Both the position numbers and the translations under genes were made by a program. The notes under the pieces were generated by a model. It was given only the letters and a program-made list of their open reading frames with translations. It was not told the origin of the DNA and did not search any database. 37,959 nucleotides of DNA from a virus: positions 1 through 37,959 of IMG/VR virus record IMGVR_UViG_3300033048_000145; one strand, given 5' to 3'. Below, piece after piece: positions 7,521 to 16,161 of the stretch; the first letter of the stretch is position 1; each line of letters opens with the position of its first letter.

Positions 7521-8508
7521 CGACCAATTCCCCCGTTGAATAATACCCGCTGCGATCCAGACTATGGCTGGAACTATCAATCAGGCGCTTGCCAGAATAC
7601 TTGCCGAACCCCAGCAATTCTACTGTGTTGCCCGCAATCAGGCGCGTGGTGCCAACCATGCTGACGGTGCCGGTAAAGCCTTTTCTGTTGGCATAATGCA
7701 TCTCTGATTTCAGGCGAGCGGCGGCATGGGCTGGGTTTTCAAAGCGCTCGCCTGACAGGCGCAATGTGTCACCGGTTTTGACCCGATCATCGGTTTCACT
7801 GTGCTCGGTGTTTTTTGCGGTGTCTTGATCAAGGTAGGTCGCCTTGCCCTTTGCAAAGGTTCCGGTGCTTTTGAATTTGAAATCATAATCAATCAGGCCG
7901 CTGCCGTGGCGCGACACCTGCAATGCAGCGTTCTGACCATCAATGGATTTGAAGCTGGTAAACACCGCGACATCAGCGCGAATGCCAAAATAATGACCGG
8001 TTTCCTCGGCCAGACGCTTCAGGAATTCCAGATCACGTTCACGGCGTTGGGTGATGCGTTTGAAGAATAAATCATCAATGTCACCTTCTAACTTCAGACC
8101 AAGATCACCGGTCACTTTGGCGATGACGGATCTCAGCTTTTGATTTTCAAAGCCCCTGGTTCTTTTTGTGCGCAAAGCCTTGGTAATAGGGGCCGCAAGC
8201 CCACGCATGGTCATCATATCGCCGGATCGAGACCCGGTTGTGTTTGGTTCATCCATTTCAAAGACCCCACACGGTAGAATGCCGCCCAGACCATCAAATA
8301 TGGTCAACTGCATGGTATCGCCATGTTCGGGCTTCCATGATCCTTGCCAGCGCCCGTCCTTGTCGTGGACCGTAACGTCAATTTCATCGGCCTTGCCATG
8401 GACATGATCCACGTAATTGATTGAGGTGGTCAGCGTGTCCAGATCGCCGCTGATATCAACACCGCGATAGAACAGCTGGAAAGAGGGTGCAGCAATACCG
8501 CTAAACAT
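7510..8508 (-). CDS. Tail hub / late control protein D (gpD-like)
   Basis: This 332-residue protein resembles P2 gpD and T4 gp27-type hubs. It has a beta-rich start (F-Y-R-G-V-D-I-S-G-D-L), then D-G-R-W-Q-G-S-W-x-P-x-x-G-D near residue 55, and the F-L-K-R-L-A-E-E-T-G-H-Y-F-G segment near residue 165 that is typical of the family. It caps the tail tube and holds the spike. The ATG at 8508 has AAAGG about 8 bases upstream, while the longer frame would overlap gene X heavily. It is cotranscribed with X and V. Confidence 0.87.
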   Translation of the reverse strand: MFSGIAAPSFQLFYRGVDISGDLDTLTTSINYVDHVHGKADEIDVTVHDKDGRWQGSWKPEHGDTMQLTIFDGLGGILPCGVFEMDEPNTTGSRSGDMMTMRGLAAPITKALRTKRTRGFENQKLRSVIAKVTGDLGLKLEGDIDDLFFKRITQRRERDLEFLKRLAEETGHYFGIRADVAVFTSFKSIDGQNAALQVSRHGSGLIDYDFKFKSTGTFAKGKATYLDQDTAKNTEHSETDDRVKTGDTLRLSGERFENPAHAAARLKSEMHYANRKGFTGTVSMVGTTRLIAGNTVELLGFGKYSGKRLIDSSSHSLDRSGYYSTGELVDAR

Positions 8509-8761
8509 AATTGCCAACCTTTCGCTTCCAAGGCGGCAAATCACTGTCATCAACCTCGTCGGTATCAATGATTGGAACGATCAGCTTGATGCCAGACGAT
8601 AAGATCATTGGCGGCACTCTGACAGGGTCCAGAAACAAACTGCGGTTGGCTTCCAGCAACACGGATTGTTTGGCCGCATCGCCATAATAGCGGTAGGCGA
8701 GTAAATCCCACCGGTCACCGTCGATGGTCAAATGTTCAAAATGCCCGTTAGATGCACTCAT
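8501..8761 (-). CDS. Tail protein X (LysM-like)
   Basis: This 86-residue protein has the gpX pattern: D-G-D-R-W-D-L-L-A-Y-R-Y-Y-G-D near residue 14, L-L-E-A-N-R near 35, and L-x-V-P near 61. This is a LysM-like fold that may contact peptidoglycan or the hub during tail assembly. The C-terminal W-K-R-K is basic. It overlaps gene D by 8 nt and follows U by 3 nt, so it belongs to the same operon. Confidence 0.83.
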   Translation of the reverse strand: MSASNGHFEHLTIDGDRWDLLAYRYYGDAAKQSVLLEANRSLFLDPVRVPPMILSSGIKLIVPIIDTDEVDDSDLPPWKRKVGNYV

Positions 8762-8764
8762 GTC

Positions 8765-9241
8765 CTAACGCCTCACATTGGGGTTGGTGCTGGCTTTGCG
8801 ACTGATTGCGGGTGCCAGTGCTTTGGCCATTGATGTCAGCAGCCCAAACAGGCTTTTGGTTGGCGCTTCCAGCAAGGTGATGGTTGCTTCAACCCGAACA
8901 ATGCCACCAGACCGGTTGGTTTTTGTGACGGTAATTTCTAGGCTTTCGACCACGTAGCGTTTGCCAACGAACACGCCTGATGTGAACATCAGTGGCAAGG
9001 CTGTTTTCATAGCAAAGGCGAGTTCCAGTTTGTTCAGCTCGGAACGTGGATTGCAGAATTCTTCAGAAAAGAAAAAATCAAAACTCTGGGTGTCCAGCTC
9101 TTCGCCGATTTCATGCAAAACAGGCTTGCCCCGCGTCACGTCATATTGCGCAAACGTGTTGGTGCGGGTGATGCTGTGGCCGGTTGGCCCGGTCAAGGAA
9201 TTTGACCCCATCGGGATTGATCCAAAATGTAGGGCAATCAT
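8765..9241 (-). CDS. Tail protein U (gpU-like)
   Basis: This 158-residue protein shows the P2 gpU pattern: the Y-D-V-T-R-G-K-P-V-L-H-E-I-G segment near residue 33, Q-S-F-D-F-F-F-S-E-E-F-C near residue 52, and G-x-F-V-G-K-R-Y-V-V-E-S near residue 89. U-type proteins act at the tail terminus or tube end. The ATG immediately follows the tape-measure stop (TAGATG), suggesting coupled translation. Confidence 0.85.
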   Translation of the reverse strand: MIALHFGSIPMGSNSLTGPTGHSITRTNTFAQYDVTRGKPVLHEIGEELDTQSFDFFFSEEFCNPRSELNKLELAFAMKTALPLMFTSGVFVGKRYVVESLEITVTKTNRSGGIVRVEATITLLEAPTKSLFGLLTSMAKALAPAISRKASTNPNVRR

Positions 9242-11833
9242 CTAAAACGCCTTCCTGTCTTCGCGGGCTTCTTCATCATCAATCAAGCGTTTAATATCGC
9301 GCTTATGCTCATTCAGTAATTGTTTGAACGAGGCTTGGGTTTCCGGTGTGCCGCCAGTGATGGTGATATTGCCATAGGTTACATTGATGCCACCGCGTGA
9401 CGGCGACCTGCCACCGCCTGATTTGGCGATGCTCGATGATGTGCCGGCAGACCGGGCTTGATCCGCACGGGGCAAGATGGACTGTGCCGCACTGGATGGA
9501 ATGGCGGTGCTAGCGATGGCCATATCGGACATCACAGGGGATGCCGCCGCCATTGTTGCTGCCGCTGCAATGCGCATGGCTTTGACCATTGGTTCGCCGC
9601 GTATGGACATGGCGATGGTTTCGCCAAACTTCAGGCGGTGGATATCTGACAGCGGGCCGGTTTTTGCGGGGGATGATGGCAGGTGGTCACGCACTTGCTG
9701 GGTGGCGGCACGGGTGGCCTCAATCACGGCCCCTGTGCCTTGGCGGATGCCCGCTGCAAGAGTTTTCATCAGGGCGACACCCTGATTTGTGAAATCGGTT
9801 CGATCCAACAAAATTGAGATCGCGCCAACCGCTGTTGCAACACCTTTCAAAGTGGCATCAGCGGCTTTGGTAATTACAGGAAATTGCTTGGTCAATTTGT
9901 CAGCCGCAACAACGGCTTCCAACAATGTTTTAGGGTCTTCAATTAACTTGACCGGTTGCGTATGGCTCGCTCTGAATTGTTCCATTTTTGCCAAGACGGC
10001 CAACTGCTTTTCGCTCATTTGGGAACGATCAAGCGCGCCGGATTTGACCATAGATTGCTTTGTGATTTGCTCAATGTCGATCGGTGGCTTGCTTTCAAAA
10101 AGGGCAAACGCATCCTTTACCCAATTGGGCATCTCAGGGATCATATCCCAAATGCCGGACGCCGCATTGCCAAACCAGCTGGTGACAGATGTCCACGCGC
10201 TGGTGAGGGCATCCAGTGAGATCAGAGCGCCCCAATCAATGCCGGTCATGCCAGCGAGTGCCGTTCCCCACTTTGAAAAGTCAGGCAACCAATCACCGGC
10301 AAATATGGCTTTGATGCCAGCCCATGCCGCGCTGGCCAAATCCTTGGCGGTTTCTAGCGGTTGTGAAATTGCATTGGCAATGCCAGCCCAGTTTTGGATC
10401 ACCATGCCCAGTGGCGTCCATGCAAAGGCTGTTTTCATCCAATCCCAAACTACGGTCGCAGCGGATTTAATGCCATCCCAAATGGCTTTGAAATAAGGCG
10501 CAATCGCATCCCAGTTTTTATAGATCAGGTAAACCCCACCAGCCACAGCAGCAATCGCCAGCATCACAGGATTGGCCATCAGAGCGGCGGACAGCAGCCC
10601 AAGCCCTGTTGCGATCTGCACCAATCCTGCCGCTGTGGCGATCAGCGTTGGCGCAAAAACAATGGCAGCTAAGATTTTTGACAGGTTTTTCCAGCCCCCA
10701 ACATATTCAGCGGCGGTGGACAGATAGCCCGTTAGGGTTTGGATCACCTCTTTGGTTCCAACCGCAAATTTCCAGATATTTGTGAGGGCTGTTTGAATGG
10801 TTTTTCCAATACTGGTCGCCCATTCTTGCAAGCGCCCATCGGCCTCCATGGCGTTGATGGTATCAAGGACCATTCGCAATTTGTCTTTCATCCAATCAAA
10901 CAGGCCTGCATCCATGATCATTAACTGGAACTTTGACCATTGATCAGACATGTTGCCCATCATGCTATCCCAAGTGGCAGACAGGCGAGCCATTGACCCA
11001 CCAAACCTATCGCCCATAATTTTCATAAGGTTTTGCTGGATGGCCATTTTGTCGTTGGCTTTAACGGCTATAGTTGCGGCTTCACCAGCCGCATTGGTGT
11101 AGGCATAGGTAATCATGCCCTTGGTTTTACTGGCCGTGATGGCGAAGGCCTTAAGGCGCTCGTTCTCCCCCATAACAGCATCCGCCATCGCCTCAATAGA
11201 CTGCATGAGCGGCGTTCCCATAGCCGCCGACGTATCCCCCAAAGTTTCCAGAAGTCCTTGCGTCGGGTCAAGACCATAAGCGCGCAATTGCACGAATGCA
11301 CCCGTCACCTGATCAAGCTCATAAGGTGTTTTGACCGCGAAATTTTGAACCCATTTCATGGCTTTCTCGGCTTTTTCTGCGGAGCCTTCCGTGGTCTCCA
11401 GAACGGTTTGAAAGCGCTCAAATTCAGAAGCGGTACCTACCAGATTAGCCGCCGCCAAGGCTGCACCGCCATAGGCCGCAAGGGCTATGCCAGCACCTAC
11501 GGCCACGCCCTTTGCAACACGCTTGCCACCAGCCCCGATTTCCTTGAACCCTTTGCGCCCCAAGGCAACGGTTTTATCATGCAACCGCTTAACGGCGCGC
11601 CCTGCCTTGTCAGCACCGGCGACAACCGTGCCAAATGCTTTCTTTGAACTGCGACCAACTTTGCCCATTGCCCGCTCTGTGGCCTTTAAGGCCCGCTGTG
11701 TTTTAGCATTCGCCCGTGTGGCTTTGGCGGCATTGCCTTGCATCGCCGCCGCCATTTTCTTTTCGGTGGCCATGATTTTACCCATGGTCTTTGTCGCCTT
11801 ATCGACGGCGGAAAAGATCATGGAAAAATTCAT
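9242..11833 (-). CDS. Tail tape measure protein (gpT-like)
   Basis: This 863-residue protein is the longest tail gene. Residues 1-100 are a lysine/alanine-rich helical region. Hydrophobic segments follow at about residues 110-130 and again near 385-440. There is a central tape-measure domain with F-E-R-F-Q-T-V-L-E-T-T-E-G-S near residue 140, and W-D-x-I motifs. The protein sets tail length and is ejected into the cell ahead of DNA. It lies directly downstream of the frameshifted chaperone pair that normally coats it. The ATG is 69 bases after the E' stop. Confidence 0.92.
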   Translation of the reverse strand: MNFSMIFSAVDKATKTMGKIMATEKKMAAAMQGNAAKATRANAKTQRALKATERAMGKVGRSSKKAFGTVVAGADKAGRAVKRLHDKTVALGRKGFKEIGAGGKRVAKGVAVGAGIALAAYGGAALAAANLVGTASEFERFQTVLETTEGSAEKAEKAMKWVQNFAVKTPYELDQVTGAFVQLRAYGLDPTQGLLETLGDTSAAMGTPLMQSIEAMADAVMGENERLKAFAITASKTKGMITYAYTNAAGEAATIAVKANDKMAIQQNLMKIMGDRFGGSMARLSATWDSMMGNMSDQWSKFQLMIMDAGLFDWMKDKLRMVLDTINAMEADGRLQEWATSIGKTIQTALTNIWKFAVGTKEVIQTLTGYLSTAAEYVGGWKNLSKILAAIVFAPTLIATAAGLVQIATGLGLLSAALMANPVMLAIAAVAGGVYLIYKNWDAIAPYFKAIWDGIKSAATVVWDWMKTAFAWTPLGMVIQNWAGIANAISQPLETAKDLASAAWAGIKAIFAGDWLPDFSKWGTALAGMTGIDWGALISLDALTSAWTSVTSWFGNAASGIWDMIPEMPNWVKDAFALFESKPPIDIEQITKQSMVKSGALDRSQMSEKQLAVLAKMEQFRASHTQPVKLIEDPKTLLEAVVAADKLTKQFPVITKAADATLKGVATAVGAISILLDRTDFTNQGVALMKTLAAGIRQGTGAVIEATRAATQQVRDHLPSSPAKTGPLSDIHRLKFGETIAMSIRGEPMVKAMRIAAAATMAAASPVMSDMAIASTAIPSSAAQSILPRADQARSAGTSSSIAKSGGGRSPSRGGINVTYGNITITGGTPETQASFKQLLNEHKRDIKRLIDDEEAREDRKAF

Positions 11834-11902
11834 ATCAGATCACCTTTGGTGGAATGCAGCGGAGGTGGCACATCCACACCCGCTGCTATTGTTATCGCCC
11901 GC

Positions 11903-12405
11903 CTATTTCTGCGCATCGGCCCGCGCCTGATCCAATTCAATCCGGCTTTCCAGAAGGAAGCGGAATTCCTCTTCAGGCATGGCGTTTAGTGCGTCATGAT
12001 CAAAACCATTTTCAACCAAGAAAATGTGATCGACAGGTTGCGACAGACTTAAGCTGCCGCCTTGTCGTTTCCCGCTTCATCGCCGTCTTCATCATCGTCA
12101 TCGCCAAAAATCTCGCCGATCAGAAACAGCATATCTTTGGCGTCAATCAGCCCGGCCTGTACATCGGCCATGGTCAGTTTTTCGCCTTCAAACATCACCG
12201 TTCCAACAATGAACGCCGCTTGTGCCTTGGGCACGTCACCCTTGGCTTGACGTTGCGCTAGCATCCAAGCACCGTGATTTAGGAAGTTTGGGATTTGGAC
12301 CGTAATGCCGCTGCGGGGCAGGGTCGTTTCTTCATTGCCCGAATTTGCATCTTTATATGCGGCCAGTTTTGCGCGAACGCCGGTGAATACTTTTTCTTTA
12401 GCCAT
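11903..12405 (-). CDS. Tail assembly chaperone E-E' (-1 frameshift product)
   Basis: Reading the minus strand from 12405, the zero frame meets G-GGA-AAC at codons 111-113. Slipping back one base there gives a frame that stays open for 54 more codons to TAG at 11903-11905. The extension contains D-A-L-N-A-M-P-E-E-E-F-R-F-L-L-E, like the short second chaperone of P2-type tails. The predicted fusion is 167 residues. The -1 frame has a TGA a few codons upstream of the heptamer and no start of its own with a good ribosome site, so frameshifting is the natural way to express it. E/E' chaperones coat the tape measure before tube assembly. Confidence 0.78.
12049..12405 (-). CDS. Tail assembly chaperone E (zero-frame product)
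   Basis: This 118-residue protein has a helical body with P-N-F-L-N-H-G-A-W-M-L-A-Q-R-Q near residue 38 and an acidic C-terminal tail of D and E (residues 99-113). The size and position between tail tube and tape measure match the P2 gpE family of tail assembly chaperones. The ATG encoding M-A-K-E-K has AGAGG upstream. The zero-frame stop TAA lies six codons after the slippery site, so most ribosomes make this short form. Confidence 0.82.
   Translation of the reverse strand: MAKEKVFTGVRAKLAAYKDANSGNEETTLPRSGITVQIPNFLNHGAWMLAQRQAKGDVPKAQAAFIVGTVMFEGEKLTMADVQAGLIDAKDMLFLIGEIFGDDDDEDGDEAGNDKAAA
12067..12073 (-). promoter_or_regulatory. Programmed -1 ribosomal frameshift site GGGAAAC
   Basis: The heptamer G-GGA-AAC is in the correct phase of gene E: GGA is codon 112 and AAC is codon 113, counted from 12405. 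It fits the X-XXY-YYZ rule. GGGAAAG-type heptamers are well known in phage tail chaperones such as lambda G/T. No strong downstream stem was identified by eye. Confidence 0.8.
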
Positions 12406-12504
12406 GATTATACCTCTGCGGGGTGGCGGCACGTCACACCCCATGCCGCCGATGCAAAAGCCCTTGGTGTGCGGGCTGCTTCATTACTAGGACGGGTTAG
12501 GCAC

Positions 12505-12530
12505 AAAAAAAGGCGGACAAAAGTCCGCCT
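12505..12530 (-). terminator. Hairpin with T-run, copy 2 of 4
   Basis: On the minus strand this reads AGGCGGAC-TTTT-GTCCGCCT with a run of seven T. It sits between the tail tube gene and chaperone E. It would cut expression of the chaperone and downstream tail genes relative to sheath and tube, which are needed in high copy. Confidence 0.8.
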
Positions 12531-12554
12531 CTTCTTATCAATTTCAGTGGATTA

Positions 12555-13067
12555 TCAGCTGGGCCAGACAGGTTCCCCATTGATGTTGTAGATGCCTGAG
12601 AAAACATCAAACTCAATGATCGGGGTGGCTTCGCCGTAAACCTTTTGGATGAACTTTGGGATCGTGATGTCATGGCTTGTTCCCATGGCATCGCCCAATT
12701 TGGCCGATCCGTTTGAGCGTTTCATAACGTGAAACCCGATGTGGGTCACCAATGTGTGTGACTTCTCAACGTTCAACCCATCGGCATCAAACACATCAAC
12801 ATAAGAATGCAGCTGGATATTTTGGCGCTTGGTTGGGTTTAACAACTGGCGCTCAATGACTTCATCCAGCCATTCAAAGCCGATTTTCCCACTGATCGCC
12901 TCAACAGGCCGTCCGGGCAATTTCAGCACCCCGATCATGCCAAGAGTGGCGTGTTCGATTTCTGTGCTGCCGATATCACCCATGTCGAATTCTTCAACCC
13001 GCCCTTTGACATCTACACCGTTCAAATAAAGATCGGCATTTGTGATCTGTCCGATTTTCTGGACCAT
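12555..13067 (-). CDS. Major tail tube protein (gpFII-like)
   Basis: This 170-residue protein matches the P2 FII tube family in size and in its features. It has an N-terminal N-A-D-L-Y-L-N-G segment, then E-F-D-M-G-D-I, the short L-P-G-R-P-V-E motif near residue 50, and a C-terminal I-Y-N-I-N-G-E. It forms the rigid inner tube of the contractile tail. AAGGAG precedes the ATG. A terminator-like hairpin follows. Confidence 0.88.
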   Translation of the reverse strand: MVQKIGQITNADLYLNGVDVKGRVEEFDMGDIGSTEIEHATLGMIGVLKLPGRPVEAISGKIGFEWLDEVIERQLLNPTKRQNIQLHSYVDVFDADGLNVEKSHTLVTHIGFHVMKRSNGSAKLGDAMGTSHDITIPKFIQKVYGEATPIIEFDVFSGIYNINGEPVWPS

Positions 13068-13091
13068 GATTTAGCTCCTTTGAGAACTGTT

Positions 13092-14339
13092 TTACGCTGC
13101 CAACGAAAGCGCGCCTGCGATGAATTTGGTGTCGACATAGGAATGCGTGCTCAAGCGCTCCATGACGGTTGTCGGGTGGCATTCGAGTTTGTAATGGAAG
13201 TGGCCATCAGCGATTTCGGCAGGCGTGCTTCTCTCGCGGTCAAACCGATATGTGCCACCGAATAGAACCCCGTCACCGGTCTTTTTGCGCAAGAAAGCAT
13301 TGACGGCCTCTTCAAGAGCCTCGACATTTTGAGGGGTGCCTAAGCGGTCAACATACTGCATGGAAAAGAAGGTGATGGCGTCATGCAGCTGGTCCAAAAT
13401 ACGGCGCGCATTGATGAAATTTTCAACGTGGCTGGATGTCGGGAACGCGGCAGACCGGTTGCCATACGAGCGAAAACCGGTGCCAAAGCTGCGCATACAG
13501 GTGACGATGCCCGCTTCATTCAAGAAGTTGGTGTCATTGGCGGTGTCGGATGGATAGAAATTGATATCCGTTTCAATGCCGATCACGCCTGCGATTTCAC
13601 GGTTGGATGCAGAGTGATGATAGCCTTGCTCCAAATCAGTTTGGATCATCAGACCCGCAAGGCGCTGCGATAGTGGCTCAAGACGTTCATCGCCGGTGAT
13701 GGTGTCAGCCACTTTGACATGGGGATAGGTCAGGATTGTGCGTGCACTGGATGTGTTGGCGTTCACAACGCCACTGGTGCCGCGCGCTTCAACCGCCTGT
13801 TGCTTGGTCAGGCCAATCGGCAGATCGCAAATTGCCATGGCATTCAGCATGTGGGCCATGGCGTCCATTTCCACCCGAACGCCCGGCACACTGGATTGTG
13901 CCGACAAGATGATTTTGGGGAAATAACCAAACTTATTGTAGCAGGTTTTTGCACCGGACAACCCCGTGGCAATGCCGCTGGCATCAACACCGCCAATCAA
14001 ATCAGCAGCGGTTACCGCGCCGACATTTGCATGGCTGTCAGGATCATAAACATTGTTCACAATGATTGTGCCACCAGCGCCATGATCAAAGATCGCATCA
14101 AGCGCTTGCGGGATTGTGAAGCCAACGGTTTGCGGGCCGAACGCCGCCGCCGCTTCTTCACGGGTGCGCACAATGATCCGTTTGTTCACAAAAGCCGCAC
14201 GTTTTGCAGGCGTGTCATGAACGTCACCAATCGGGGCGGTGCCGTTGATATAGGTAACGGCAGATTTAACATCCCGAACGACAGAAACACCGTCTTTGTG
14301 TTCAATGACTTCGGGGCCGTGATGGAAATTTGCAGACAT
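13092..14339 (-). CDS. Tail sheath protein (gpFI-like)
   Basis: This 415-residue protein resembles the P2 FI sheath. It has the N-terminal H-H-G-P-E-V-I-E segment, a V-K-S-A-V-T-Y-I-N-G-T-A-P region near residue 24, a conserved central part with G-Y-F-P-K-I-I-L near 138 and F-R-S-Y-G-N-R-S-A near 292, and a C-terminal R-I-L-D-Q-L-H domain. It forms the contractile sheath. AAGGAG lies upstream of the ATG. Finding an FI-type sheath behind Mu-type head genes marks the tail as a P2-type module. Confidence 0.9.
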   Translation of the reverse strand: MSANFHHGPEVIEHKDGVSVVRDVKSAVTYINGTAPIGDVHDTPAKRAAFVNKRIIVRTREEAAAAFGPQTVGFTIPQALDAIFDHGAGGTIIVNNVYDPDSHANVGAVTAADLIGGVDASGIATGLSGAKTCYNKFGYFPKIILSAQSSVPGVRVEMDAMAHMLNAMAICDLPIGLTKQQAVEARGTSGVVNANTSSARTILTYPHVKVADTITGDERLEPLSQRLAGLMIQTDLEQGYHHSASNREIAGVIGIETDINFYPSDTANDTNFLNEAGIVTCMRSFGTGFRSYGNRSAAFPTSSHVENFINARRILDQLHDAITFFSMQYVDRLGTPQNVEALEEAVNAFLRKKTGDGVLFGGTYRFDRERSTPAEIADGHFHYKLECHPTTVMERLSTHSYVDTKFIAGALSLAA

Positions 14340-14351
14340 GAGGGCGTCTCC

Positions 14352-14672
14352 TTATTTTGCGGATTTGTCAGAGGCGGTTGTGCGGGGCGGTGTGCGGCCG
14401 TCACCGCCAGAACTGGCGTTAGTTGAATCGGACACCGCTGTTTCTGGCGATACTGGATCTGAAACAACTGGCGTCACCAGCAGTTCATGGGCGATCAGGT
14501 TTTTGATCACGGGATGATCTTTCGGCAGCTCGTCATAGACCTCGCCGGTGATCAGGGGGCGGGTGCTATCATCTGGCACGGCCTGATCATCATCGGGCTT
14601 GGTCGCCATAACGCTGAAGCTGCTAGGCGGTCCGACATATAGTAGGGGGCGCTCGAATTTCTCTTTTGCCAT
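14352..14672 (-). CDS. Hypothetical protein between head and tail modules (gp38-like position)
   Basis: This 106-residue protein is not recognised. The first 20 residues are hydrophobic and proline-containing (R-P-L-L-Y-V-G-P-P). The middle has L-P-K-D-H-P-V-I-K-N-L-I, and the last 40 residues are rich in S, T, P and D and probably disordered. AAGGAG precedes the ATG. Its place just upstream of the sheath matches small gp38-type genes in Mu-like phages. The role is unknown, possibly at the head-tail joint. Confidence 0.7.
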   Translation of the reverse strand: MAKEKFERPLLYVGPPSSFSVMATKPDDDQAVPDDSTRPLITGEVYDELPKDHPVIKNLIAHELLVTPVVSDPVSPETAVSDSTNASSGGDGRTPPRTTASDKSAK

Positions 14673-14684
14673 TGCTGGTTCTCC

Positions 14685-15209
14685 TTAAATGTTGCCATCA
14701 CGCCCGGGGATGGGCGCGGTATGAGTGACGGGACGCATCAATGATGCAGGGTGTTTTCTGTCGCGGGCCACGGCGGGCGCGCCCAGCGTGATGACAATTT
14801 CCCAACGCCATTGCCCCTGCACTTCAGTGACAAGGCCATCACTGACGATTTCAGCAGGGCCAGCGCCTTCAAATGTCACGCCTTGTGTGGCCAAGCGGAT
14901 GTCTTCAAGCGTGTGATATGCCCCACCTGATCCGCGCAAACAGCGAACCAGTAAAACAATGGCAAAGTTCATTTGCCGGTTTTGGTTTGGGGTTACTGGA
15001 CCTTTACGCCCGGCGTATTTCGAGCCTTTGTAGTGAACCAATGCCGCCGCACTCAGGCCCGCGAAATCATAGGCCTTAATGTCAGCCGGAAAGTTATCGA
15101 CCTTCACAGAACCAGAAACGCCTTCTTTCAGGGCGGTGATGATCGCATCTTCAACGCGCTCCAAATAGGACGGCGGGCGGGCGTGATGGGTTGGCTCAGA
15201 CTTGGCCAT
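14685..15209 (-). CDS. Mu gp37-like protein (DUF1834)
   Basis: This 174-residue protein resembles the DUF1834/gp37 family of Mu-like phages. It has an early Y-L-E-R-V-E-D-A-I-I segment, then K-V-D-N-F-P near residue 37, A-L-V-H-Y-K-G-S near residue 55, and the late W-R-W-E-I-V-I-T-L segment. Such proteins are tail-completion or connector proteins by position. The ATG encoding M-A-K-S-E lies just after the upstream stop (TGATATG). Another in-frame ATG four codons upstream is possible. Confidence 0.76.
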   Translation of the reverse strand: MAKSEPTHHARPPSYLERVEDAIITALKEGVSGSVKVDNFPADIKAYDFAGLSAAALVHYKGSKYAGRKGPVTPNQNRQMNFAIVLLVRCLRGSGGAYHTLEDIRLATQGVTFEGAGPAEIVSDGLVTEVQGQWRWEIVITLGAPAVARDRKHPASLMRPVTHTAPIPGRDGNI

Positions 15210-15210
15210 A

Positions 15211-15696
15211 TCAATACCCATCCAATATTCTGACAGCACGGGCAGGGCGGATGATTGCCCCCACCGTGCCGGTCAGGTTTTGCGAACCGGCTAACGTGGC
15301 TTCATGGCCACCATCAGCGCCTTCAAAATCAACATTGATCACATTGCGGGAAACGTCCTTCAGCCAATCCTTGGCGTCCTTGTAGCGGGCGGTCACTTCA
15401 TCGGAGGTGCTGTTGCGGTTTCCGGTCCGCGAGCGCAAACGCCAGCGCACGATATCGGCCACATAACCTTGCAGCAAATCGGGGGTTTGATCGGGGGTGA
15501 CCGTGGCCACAATTGGATAGCGCCGCGCCATGTAGCCTTTGACCATGTCACCGGCAAACTTTATGGCGGCGTTGATCTTGTCTTCATCCAGCGAGCGGCC
15601 TTCAGGAGAATTGAAAGAGCCAATACCTGCGATCTGCTCCAATTCGCTTTGATCAATGTGATCAAGCAATCCGATGATGTCGACAAATTCAGGCAT
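15211..15696 (-). CDS. Mu gp36-like protein (DUF1320)
   Basis: This 161-residue protein fits the DUF1320/gp36 family. It shows I-N-A-A-I-K-F-A-G-D-M-V-K-G-Y-M-A-R-R-Y near residue 42, where the family has a conserved helix ending in Y-x-x-R-Y, followed by a region corresponding to A-D-I-V-R-W-R-L. Members are head-completion or connector proteins in Mu-like phages. The ribosome site AAGGAA is seen. It is coupled to the gp37-like gene downstream. Confidence 0.83.
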   Translation of the reverse strand: MPEFVDIIGLLDHIDQSELEQIAGIGSFNSPEGRSLDEDKINAAIKFAGDMVKGYMARRYPIVATVTPDQTPDLLQGYVADIVRWRLRSRTGNRNSTSDEVTARYKDAKDWLKDVSRNVINVDFEGADGGHEATLAGSQNLTGTVGAIIRPARAVRILDGY

Positions 15697-15730
15697 TGGA
15701 TTTCCTTATGATCAGGGGGTGTGAATAAGT

Positions 15731-15763
15731 GGACGGGCACCGGAGGCAAAACAATGCCCGTCC
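15731..15763. other. Stem-loop between head genes
   Basis: GGACGGGCA at 15731-15739 can pair with TGCCCGTCC at 15755-15763 (nine bp, 15-nt loop). There is no T-run on either side, so it is not a convincing terminator. It may protect or process the head mRNA. Confidence 0.45.
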
Positions 15764-15790
15764 TGTGGCGATTGAGGAGATCGCCGGTCG

Positions 15791-16159
15791 TTACTTCTGC
15801 CCTTCAGTCTGGGCAGTGATTTCAGCCAAGGCGGCGTCAACATCTTTGCGTTTAACGCCGCGTGAATGTGCACCCAGCAGCGCGCCGATGTCGGACATGT
15901 TCATGGATTTGATATCGTGATCAGCTGCGATCAGATCGCTAAGAGCGTTCGCCAAATCAAATTCGCTAAGCCCAAACGGCTCAAGCGGCGCATTTGGTCC
16001 ATCGGCCTCGCCATCAGCTGGGCCGATTGCTTTCACCTTCAACAGCAGCTCGGCTTGTTTTTCGGTCAACTCAATGCCGCCATCACATCCGGCAAGATAT
16101 ACTTTGCCTGAGTGACGAACACGGCTCAAAACAGGATAGGTTTTCTTTGCATCTGACAT
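15791..16159 (-). CDS. Hypothetical head protein downstream of capsid (gp35-like position)
   Basis: This 122-residue protein is not firmly assigned. The N-terminal third is beta-like with V-L-S-R-V-R-H-S-G-K-V-Y, similar to small head proteins that follow the capsid in Mu-like phages. The C-terminal part, with I-G-A-L-L-G-A-H-S-R-G-V-K-R-K-D-V-D-A-A-L, is a helical segment that may bind the capsid or DNA. The ATG encoding M-S-D-A-K is preferred to a TTG two codons upstream. It begins 3 bases after the capsid stop. Confidence 0.68.
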   Translation of the reverse strand: MSDAKKTYPVLSRVRHSGKVYLAGCDGGIELTEKQAELLLKVKAIGPADGEADGPNAPLEPFGLSEFDLANALSDLIAADHDIKSMNMSDIGALLGAHSRGVKRKDVDAALAEITAQTEGQK

Positions 16160-16161
16160 GA

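Noticed and set aside
9789-10496. Long plus-strand frame opposite the tape measure gene
   Set aside because: It is an antisense shadow of the tape measure gene with no ribosome site.
13719-14426. Long plus-strand frame opposite the sheath gene
   Set aside because: It is a shadow of the sheath gene on the other strand, with cysteine- and arginine-rich low-likelihood protein sequence.
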